From Pyrinomonadaceae bacterium (GTDB taxonomy: Bacteria; Acidobacteriota; Blastocatellia; Pyrinomonadales; Pyrinomonadaceae): a DNA stretch of 41,464 bases. A model generated the notes under the pieces. It saw only the letters and a program-made list of their open reading frames with translations, ran no database searches and was not told the DNA's origin. The stretch is taken from positions 21,439 to 62,902 of the forward strand of contig JABARP010000021.1 of the NCBI GenBank assembly GCA_019186825.1. The letters are read 5' to 3'. Within the stretch, counting starts at the first letter, position 1; each line of letters opens with the position of its first letter. A program made the translations under genes and the position numbers. This document shows, one piece after another, positions 35,802-41,464 of this stretch.

Positions 35802-35828
35802 GGCTTCGGCACGGGCCGGAGCCTTTTT
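35802..35828 (+). terminator. Intrinsic terminator after the DUF4919-like gene
   Basis: GGCTTCGGC pairs with GCCGGAGCC (9 base pairs, one G-U) around a 4-base loop and is followed by TTTTT. Confidence 0.92.
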
Positions 35829-35868
35829 ATTCGTAGGTTTTCGCGACGTGTTCTTGACCAACCGGCGA

Positions 35869-35902
35869 CTTTCAAATACCTTGAAAGTAAAGTTTCTTTC
35901 AA
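35869..35902 (+). promoter_or_regulatory. CTTTCAA repeats upstream of cyanophycinase
   Basis: CTTTCAA (35869-35875) and TTGAAAG (35881-35887) form a perfect 7-base inverted repeat with a 5-base spacer. A further CTTTCAA lies at 35896-35902. Their place 32-65 bases before the ATG at 35934 fits a transcription-factor operator for the cyanophycin genes. The TTGAAA within it could also serve as a -35. The regulator is unknown. Confidence 0.45.
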
Positions 35903-35933
35903 AAAACAATTTACATAGACCAACCAATCTTTG

Positions 35934-36788
35934 ATGAGCGAATCACACGATCGAGAGATCATTGGCGGCCATCTTCTTGTTATCGGCGGTGCCGAAGACA
36001 AATATAATGAACGCCGCATATTGAAAAAGTTTTTGGAGATCGCCGGCGGTACTGAGGCTGAGATCCTGATAATCCCCGTCGCGTCAGACTTTCCTGAGTT
36101 TGCCGCGGATGTCTATACGCAGGCGTTCCGAAACCTGGGCGTTGCACGGCCGCGTGTACTGAGGGCGACGTCCAGGCAGGATATCGTCGATGCAGACGTT
36201 GAAGGGCTGCTTGACGGCGTCAAAGGGATCTTTATGACGGGCGGCGACCAGATGCGGCTTGTCTCGCTTCTTGGCGGGACAAAACTCGCTGAAAAGATCC
36301 GCAGCATCGTTCGCAGTTCGAATGTCGTGCTTGCAGGCACCAGTGCGGGAGCGGCCGCGATGAGCACAACGATGGTCGTACGCGGAGACCCGAGTTCGCA
36401 CCCGCACAAGGCCGCGGTAAGGCTTTCGCCCGGCCTCGGCTTCCTGAAGAACATAATCATCGACCAACACTTTACCGAACGCGGACGCATTAGTCGGCTC
36501 GTGACGGCTGTGTCGTACAATCCGTACAACCTCGGCATCGGGATTGATGAGAATACGGCGATCATTCTCGATGGTAAAGGATTACTTGAAGTTTTTGGCC
36601 AGGGCTCAGTAACGATCGTTGATGGCTCAGAGATCACATTCAATGAGATTGCGGAAGTTGCTGATAATGAAAGCTTTAGCGTTTGCGGTGTGCAATTCCA
36701 TATCTTAAGAGATGGCTTGAGCTATAACTACATTGACCGAGCGGCGATCCAACCCTCGGGTGAATTCCTCCTTCCCGACCTGGGCTAG
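35934..36788 (+). CDS. cphB: Cyanophycinase (peptidase family S51)
   Basis: The enzyme cuts cyanophycin, a polymer of Asp with Arg side chains, to beta-Asp-Arg dipeptides. The 284-residue protein has the family signature GTSAGAAAMS with the nucleophile Ser137, preceded by FMTGGDQMRL, and IDQHFTERGR with the catalytic-site His179. The start LLVIGGAEDK is typical. No leader or signal peptide is seen, so it is the intracellular form. There is no clear ribosome binding site before ATG 35934; a TTG lies directly before it. It is followed after 27 bases by cphA, the order common in cyanobacteria and many other bacteria. Assignment is very secure. Confidence 0.95.
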   Translation: MSESHDREIIGGHLLVIGGAEDKYNERRILKKFLEIAGGTEAEILIIPVASDFPEFAADVYTQAFRNLGVARPRVLRATSRQDIVDADVEGLLDGVKGIFMTGGDQMRLVSLLGGTKLAEKIRSIVRSSNVVLAGTSAGAAAMSTTMVVRGDPSSHPHKAAVRLSPGLGFLKNIIIDQHFTERGRISRLVTAVSYNPYNLGIGIDENTAIILDGKGLLEVFGQGSVTIVDGSEITFNEIAEVADNESFSVCGVQFHILRDGLSYNYIDRAAIQPSGEFLLPDLG

Positions 36789-36815
36789 TTTTCCAGTTTG
36801 GCGGCGACTGACTAT

Positions 36816-39461
36816 ATGGAAATTTTAGAGATCCGAACACTTCGCGGGCCGAATTATTGGAGCGGCTATTGGAAAAAACTGATCATAATGCGCCTAGACA
36901 TTGGCGAATATGAAAAGAAGCCGACCAACAAGATCAAGGGCTTTTATGCCCGAATGGTCGAGGTGATGCCCTCGCTTGAGACGCACGGATGCAGTTACGG
37001 CGAACCGGGCGGTTTCCTTAAGCGCGTTAAAGAAGGTACCTGGGCCGGCCATGTGATCGAACATTTCGCGCTTGAGCTCCAAACGCTTGCCGGAATGGAG
37101 ACGGGCTACGGCCGCACGCGCGAAACTAACGAAAAAGGCGTTTACAACGTCGTTTTCAGTTATTTGGAAGAAGAGGTCGGACGCTTTGCCGGCAGGGCCG
37201 CAGTTCGGCTATGGCTGGCGCTTGCAGAAGGAAAGAAGCTCGATGCGATCAAGGAGGCATTGGCCGAAGACATACAGGAAATGCGCGAGATCCGCGAGGA
37301 TGTTCGGTTTGGGCCATCGACCGGCTCGCTCGTTGAAGAAGCAGAGAACCGCGATATTCCATTCATTCGCTTGAACGACCAGTCGCTCGTACAGCTCGGT
37401 TACGGCATCAACCAAAAACGCATCCAGGCGACGACGACCGTTAACACCAATATGATCTCGGTCGATATCGCCGGAGATAAGGCAGCAACGAAGAAACTGC
37501 TCGGCGATATGGGCGTTCCTGTGCCGAAAGGCTATCGGATCCGAGATATTGACGACCTCGAAGATACATTAGATCGCGTTGGCTATCCTGCTGTAATTAA
37601 ACCACTTGACGGTAATCACGGAAAAGGGGCGACCATCGGCATCCTAAACCTCGAGGATGCGGCGATTGCCTTCGAGAAGGCGAAAGAATATTCGCGTTGG
37701 GTTATCGTCGAACAGCAGCTTATCGGCTCCGATTTTCGCGCTTTGGTCGTCAACAATCGCCTCATCGCGGTTGCGAAACGGATCCCGGCACACGTTCTTG
37801 GCGACGGTAAGCAAACGATTGCGGAGCTAGTTGAAGAGACGAATCGCGACCCTCGCCGTGGCTTTGGACACGAGAATGTTCTGACGCTTATCGACATTGA
37901 TCAGCAGTCGATGCGTTTGATCCAAAATGCGGGCTACACCCTCGATTCGGTTTTGAAGAAAGGCGAGGTGTTGTTCCTGAAAACAACGGCAAACATCTCG
38001 ACCGGCGGCACGGCGATCGACGTAACGGATGAAGTTCATCCGGAGAATGTTTTTCTCTTTGAGCGGATAGCACGGATCATCGGCCTCGACGTTGCCGGCA
38101 TCGACGTGATCGCCGAGAACGTAGCGCAGCCGTTAAGGGATATCCGCGGCGGGATCATCGAGGTGAACGCTGCGCCGGGCTTTCGAATGCATCTTGCCCC
38201 AAGCGAAGGGATCGGACGCAATGTCGCTGAGCACGTCATCGATATGCTCTTCCCGCCCGGGACGCCGGCTCGCATACCCATCATTGCCATCACCGGAACG
38301 AACGGCAAGACCACGACGACGCGTCTTATCGCGCACATCCTGAAGAATAGCGGACGCAACGTCGGGTTCACCACGACGGACGGAACTTACATCGGCAATC
38401 AACAGATCGTAACAGGTGACAATACCGGTCCGGTCTCCGCCCAACTTGTCCTTAAGGATCCGACGGTTGAGGTCGGCGTTCTCGAGACTGCCCGCGGCGG
38501 CATCATCCGTGCAGGGCTTGGGTTCGATCATTGTGATATCGGCGTGGTCCTGAACGTCGCAGCTGACCACCTCGGGATGAAAGATGTGCACACGCTCGAC
38601 GACCTCGCGCGCGTTAAATCCGTGATCCCTCGAGCGGTTTCTAAAAAGGGCTTTACGGTGCTGAACGCCGAAGACCCGCTCGTTTACGATATGCGTGAAC
38701 TGACCGACGGAACGGTCGTTTGCTTCTCGATGAACGAGAATAACCCGAACATCAAGAAGCGTGCCGAACGCGGACGGACGTCGTGCGTTTACGAGAACGG
38801 CTACATCACGATCCTAAAAGGTAAGTGGAAGGTCCGAGTCGAAAAGGCGGTGAATATTCCGCTGACGTACGGTGGTCGGGCGGAGTTCATGATCCAGAAT
38901 GTTCTTGCGGCAACGCTCGCCTGCTTTGTCCACGGCGTCTCGCTTGAAGACCTTCGTGTTGGCCTTACGACATTCAATGCAGGCACGGCGCAAACACCCG
39001 GCAGGCTTAATTTCGTCGAGATCGGCGATGTGACGGTGCTGATGGATTACGCGCACAATCCCGCAGGACTGCAGGGCCTCGCGAATTTCATCAACAAACT
39101 GCCGAACAAATACCGCACAGTCGTTGTGAACGGCACAGGCGATCGCCGCGACAAGGACATCATCGCAGTGGGCAAGATCGTGGGCGAGACGTTCGACCGC
39201 GTTGTCCTGCGGCGAGGTAACTACCTTCGGGGCCGCGATGAGAACGCAACCTACGAGCTGCTGAAGAAGGGAATTGCCAAGAGCGGCAAGGAACCGGCGG
39301 TCCGCATCATTCCGGAAAGCCATGATGCGATCCAGCATGCTGTCAAATACGCACGCAAGGGCGAACTCGTCGTCACGCTTGCCGACAGAGTTCCGGATGA
39401 TATTAGGATCGTGCAGGAACTGCGTGACAAGGTTCTTGCCGGGGAAAATGGGAAGGGTTAG
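36816..39461 (+). CDS. cphA: Cyanophycin synthetase
   Basis: CphA builds cyanophycin by adding Asp to the backbone and Arg to each side chain, using ATP. The 881-residue protein (family ~870-900) starts with the typical MEILEIRTLRGPNYWS. It has an ATP-grasp domain with IKPLDGNHGKGATIGI (~260-277), then a Mur-ligase-like domain with P-loop ITGTNGKTTTTR (~490-500), the ETARGGI segment and a C-terminal part with DYAHNPAGL. All parts are present, so it should be active. The frame runs upstream to a TTG at 36798, but the family start is the ATG at 36816. It likely forms an operon with cphB. It ends overlapping the convergent isoaspartyl peptidase by 3-4 bases. Confidence 0.96.
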   Translation: MEILEIRTLRGPNYWSGYWKKLIIMRLDIGEYEKKPTNKIKGFYARMVEVMPSLETHGCSYGEPGGFLKRVKEGTWAGHVIEHFALELQTLAGMETGYGRTRETNEKGVYNVVFSYLEEEVGRFAGRAAVRLWLALAEGKKLDAIKEALAEDIQEMREIREDVRFGPSTGSLVEEAENRDIPFIRLNDQSLVQLGYGINQKRIQATTTVNTNMISVDIAGDKAATKKLLGDMGVPVPKGYRIRDIDDLEDTLDRVGYPAVIKPLDGNHGKGATIGILNLEDAAIAFEKAKEYSRWVIVEQQLIGSDFRALVVNNRLIAVAKRIPAHVLGDGKQTIAELVEETNRDPRRGFGHENVLTLIDIDQQSMRLIQNAGYTLDSVLKKGEVLFLKTTANISTGGTAIDVTDEVHPENVFLFERIARIIGLDVAGIDVIAENVAQPLRDIRGGIIEVNAAPGFRMHLAPSEGIGRNVAEHVIDMLFPPGTPARIPIIAITGTNGKTTTTRLIAHILKNSGRNVGFTTTDGTYIGNQQIVTGDNTGPVSAQLVLKDPTVEVGVLETARGGIIRAGLGFDHCDIGVVLNVAADHLGMKDVHTLDDLARVKSVIPRAVSKKGFTVLNAEDPLVYDMRELTDGTVVCFSMNENNPNIKKRAERGRTSCVYENGYITILKGKWKVRVEKAVNIPLTYGGRAEFMIQNVLAATLACFVHGVSLEDLRVGLTTFNAGTAQTPGRLNFVEIGDVTVLMDYAHNPAGLQGLANFINKLPNKYRTVVVNGTGDRRDKDIIAVGKIVGETFDRVVLRRGNYLRGRDENATYELLKKGIAKSGKEPAVRIIPESHDAIQHAVKYARKGELVVTLADRVPDDIRIVQELRDKVLAGENGKG

Positions 39462-40375
39462 TCCCGGTAGATCGATATTTGGAAGCCTGATCGGTCGGCA
39501 AGGCCGCGATACATTCCTTCGGAGTTGAATGGCATTGTAACCGTGCCGTCCTGATCAACCGCGATGAGGCCGCCTTCGCCGCCGATCTCGGTCAAGTGGG
39601 CGATCGCCTCCGCCGCCGCGTCCAGAAGCGATAGGTCTTTGTACTTCATGCGCGCGGCAACATCGCTCGCTGTGACCGCAAGCATAAAATATTCGCCGTG
39701 GCCCGTACACGAGACAGCGCAACGGTCGTTTGCGTATGTGCCTGCGCCGATGATCGGAGTGTCGCCGATGCGGCCGAACTTCTTATTCGTCATTCCGCCG
39801 GTCGATGTTGCGGCAGCGAGCCGGCCCTCTGTATCGCACGCAACTGCGCCGACCGTGCCTATCGGTTTTGGAGCGGAGTGATCAAGCTGCACACGCCCCG
39901 CGGCTATCGCATCCTGGAGCTGTTGCCAGCGGCCCTCGGTAAAAAAGTATTTGTCCGCCTCAAGCCTGAATCCTTGCTCGGCGGCGAACTTCATCGCCCC
40001 TTCGCCGGCAAGCAGGACGTGTGCCGTCTTATCCATCACGGCACGTGCCAACAAGATAGGATTCTTAAGGTTTCGCACCTCAGCGACCGATCCTGCACGA
40101 AACGCATTGCCGTCCATTATCGAAGCGTCCATTTCCTGACGGCCGTCGTGAGTAAAGACCGACCCGCGTCCCGCATTGAATAAGGGAAAGTCTTCGAGCG
40201 ACACAACAGCGGCCTGCACGGCATCCAGAGCCGCCCCACCGCCTTCCAGTACGCTCCAACCAGCCCCCAACGCCGCTTCGAGCCCTGCACGATATTCCGC
40301 CTCCAACTCCGGCGTCATAAGACTCTTGACGACCGTTCCGGCTCCACCGTGGATCGCTAACGTAGGCTTCGACAT
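39458..40375 (-). CDS. iaaA: Isoaspartyl peptidase / L-asparaginase (Ntn hydrolase)
   Basis: This plant-type asparaginase hydrolyses beta-aspartyl dipeptides. The 305-residue precursor is expected to cleave itself before Thr174 in PIGTVGAVACD, making that Thr the nucleophile of the beta subunit. Other family marks are AIHGGAG, FNAGRGSVF, EMDASIMDG, GRIGDTPIIGAGTYA and CTGHGEYF. There is no signal peptide, so it acts in the cytosol. Sitting tail-to-tail with cphA, it is the likely third step of cyanophycin use, splitting beta-Asp-Arg into Asp and Arg. Being on the other strand, it must have its own promoter; none is clear. Family is secure; the cyanophycin role is inferred from place and known enzymology. 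Confidence 0.94.
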   Translation of the reverse strand: MSKPTLAIHGGAGTVVKSLMTPELEAEYRAGLEAALGAGWSVLEGGGAALDAVQAAVVSLEDFPLFNAGRGSVFTHDGRQEMDASIMDGNAFRAGSVAEVRNLKNPILLARAVMDKTAHVLLAGEGAMKFAAEQGFRLEADKYFFTEGRWQQLQDAIAAGRVQLDHSAPKPIGTVGAVACDTEGRLAAATSTGGMTNKKFGRIGDTPIIGAGTYANDRCAVSCTGHGEYFMLAVTASDVAARMKYKDLSLLDAAAEAIAHLTEIGGEGGLIAVDQDGTVTMPFNSEGMYRGLADRSGFQISIYRD

Positions 40376-40399
40376 ATCTGAACCATATTACCCCACAAT

Positions 40400-40431
40400 A
40401 TGAAACGCCAACTAAATGAAACGCCAACTAA
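40400..40431. repeat. Perfect 16-bp tandem repeat
   Basis: ATGAAACGCCAACTAA occurs twice with no spacer (40400-40415, 40416-40431), just upstream of iaaA. Base composition becomes more AT-rich on the right side. It may be a slippage product or the scar of a rearrangement. Between 40432 and 40554 I see no gene, only AT-rich bases before the next ribosome binding site. Confidence 0.8.
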
Positions 40432-40554
40432 GCCTGACAACCCATCAGTCCCTATCGGCCGATACGAGTCTTAGGTCTAAAATCCTATGTGGGCAAAGTT
40501 TTGTGCTGGGGCTGGTGAAGCCAACGACTATTATTATAAGGAGGTTGCAAAGAA

Positions 40555-41196
40555 ATGTTTCGGAATAAATCCGTGAGTAAAACTGACACGTGTGGTCTTG
40601 GGGATAAAACCAAGCTTGAGTTACGAACCTTCTTACGGGCGGTAATGACATTCGTGTTCTTATGCCAAGTCGGGTGCGGTCAAGGGGTTGTCACGAACTC
40701 AAGCAATATGCTGGCGGAAGAGGGAAAACAAACGAAGAACGTGCTTCTTGAGGTGTGGACGGAAGCAAAATATGTCGTTTATCCGCCGGGGAAGGTTCTC
40801 AATATCAAGCTATATGACTCTGGTGAGGCCGAGTATGACTATTATCCCCCGCAACAAGTGATTGGAGAAGAGTTTAAAGCTGAACGAAGAATATTTAGAC
40901 TCGACTCTTCAGAGCTAGCACGCGTAAAATCTCTGATAGCAGATCCGGAATTGCGTAAGTCTAACAGACTGTTCAAACCTACGGTACCTATACTTGATGC
41001 GGCGATTGAAACTACGGTTACGTACGCTAACGAGGACGGTAGTAGTTCAATCACATTGGAAGAAAATCATAGTAATTTGATGCTCGAGAAAAAAAAGGAG
41101 GTCTATCCAGGGCCTTTGCTTGAATTGCTTTTATTAGTACAGCGAATCGACCACGAGTTGCTTGAAGGCCAGCGGCCATCAACTAAAGGACAGTAA
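40555..41196 (+). CDS. Unrecognised membrane-associated or exported protein
   Basis: I do not recognise this 213-residue protein. A 30-residue hydrophilic N-terminus precedes a hydrophobic segment (FLRAVMTFVFLCQVGCGQG). The Cys in QVGC could be a lipoprotein cysteine, though Gln at -3 is a poor lipobox. The rest is soluble, charged and mixed alpha/beta (VLNIKLYDSGEAEYDYYPPQ). A very strong ribosome binding site, AAGGAGGT nine bases before the ATG, supports the 40555 start; ATG 40645 would give a more usual signal peptide but has no such site. Codon use is more AT-rich than in the genes to the left. It may be followed by the 66-residue gene in the same transcript. Confidence 0.72.
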   Translation: MFRNKSVSKTDTCGLGDKTKLELRTFLRAVMTFVFLCQVGCGQGVVTNSSNMLAEEGKQTKNVLLEVWTEAKYVVYPPGKVLNIKLYDSGEAEYDYYPPQQVIGEEFKAERRIFRLDSSELARVKSLIADPELRKSNRLFKPTVPILDAAIETTVTYANEDGSSSITLEENHSNLMLEKKKEVYPGPLLELLLLVQRIDHELLEGQRPSTKGQ

Positions 41197-41208
41197 ATTG
41201 CGCAATTT
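41195..41208. promoter_or_regulatory. 14-bp perfect palindrome between the last two genes
   Basis: AAATTGCGCAATTT is fully self-complementary, overlaps the stop codon of the preceding gene and lies 13 bases before the next ATG. It could be an operator half-site pair. No regulator is known. Confidence 0.4.
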
Positions 41209-41220
41209 GATTATTTCCTA

Positions 41221-41421
41221 ATGAAATCCGCATTGTCATTTATCTTGTCGGGATGCTTTGCATTCATTCCATTTCATGCTAACGAACATGATCTAAGGGA
41301 ACCCTACGAAGATCTATACCAGCGTCGCGCGTTTGTAACTCCAACTCCTTCCCGACCCGATAAGTACCGTATTGAGGACAAGGTGACTTGGCTACTCCCA
41401 AGCCGAGTTAATATACATTGA
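41221..41421 (+). CDS. Small unrecognised protein with signal-like N-terminus
   Basis: This 66-residue open frame begins with a signal-peptide-like stretch (MKSALSFILSGCFAFIPFHA) that contains an LSGC lipobox-like tetrad at residues 9-12, unusually early for a lipoprotein. The rest is short, charged and without known motifs. No good ribosome binding site precedes the ATG, which makes the call uncertain. The DNA is AT-rich like the gene before it, 24 bases upstream. It could be a fragment of a longer protein, or not a gene. The last ~40 bases of the window hold nothing I can assign. Confidence 0.45.
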   Translation: MKSALSFILSGCFAFIPFHANEHDLREPYEDLYQRRAFVTPTPSRPDKYRIEDKVTWLLPSRVNIH

Positions 41422-41464
41422 GGACAAAGAATAAGCGGACGGCAGATCTATGCGGGAGGCCAAG

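Noticed and set aside
40400..40474. 24-codon frame starting in the 16-bp tandem repeat (MKRQLNETP...)
   Set aside because: No ribosome binding site; the start is a product of the repeat itself.
41450..41464. ATG at 41450 as the start of a further gene running off the window
   Set aside because: Only five codons are visible and no ribosome binding site precedes it.

Overview
The window looks like chromosomal DNA of a Gram-negative acidobacterium, most likely of the Blastocatellia/Pyrinomonadaceae type. This is inferred from gene content only: secreted delta-60/FG-GAP repeat proteins with runs of the type DGDGKADxAVFRPS, signal-peptide TPR proteins, DUF2911 and DUF4919-like secreted proteins, a cyanophycin locus and a PilT. 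No rRNA marker is present to prove it. Coding density is high, genes are mostly housekeeping, and I see no tRNA, rRNA, CRISPR array, transposase or prophage gene.

Layout. (1) 1-4.9 kb: 3' part of glycyl-tRNA synthetase, an APC-superfamily permease on the minus strand with a hairpin-rich leader, and a CCA-adding enzyme carrying an odd in-frame insert. (2) 4.9-7.0 kb: a mazEF toxin-antitoxin pair, then an ACT-domain malic enzyme on the minus strand. (3) 7.2-11.4 kb: hflX and pgpH (c-di-AMP phosphodiesterase family) as an overlapping pair. hflX seems to use a non-canonical start codon. (4) 11.4-15.8 kb, minus strand: pilT, then rpsA, an HU/IHF gene and a HIT hydrolase. The last three form a tight operon. 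(5) 16-20.2 kb: a TIG/beta-propeller protein, a DUF2911 protein and an EF-G-like GTPase. (6) 20.4-31.6 kb: two tandem paralogous secreted repeat proteins of about 1040 residues, then TPR protein, murB, TPR protein as a tight cluster closed by a clear terminator. (7) 31.7-35.8 kb: carB and a small secreted DUF4919-like protein with a strong terminator. (8) 35.9-40.4 kb: cyanophycinase and cyanophycin synthetase, facing an isoaspartyl peptidase. Together these can make cyanophycin, cut it to beta-Asp-Arg and split that dipeptide to free Asp and Arg. (9) 40.4-41.5 kb: two unrecognised small, probably exported proteins in visibly more AT-rich DNA, after a perfect 16-bp tandem repeat.

The items most worth following up are the pair of TPR proteins flanking murB, which share a post-signal-peptide motif GSSxFVFR; the tandem delta-60/FG-GAP proteins next to them; the apparent ATT/ATC start of hflX; the palindrome-rich insert in the CCA-adding enzyme; the structured leader of the permease; and the compact cyanophycin cycle. 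All promoter calls are by eye and are weaker than the gene calls.
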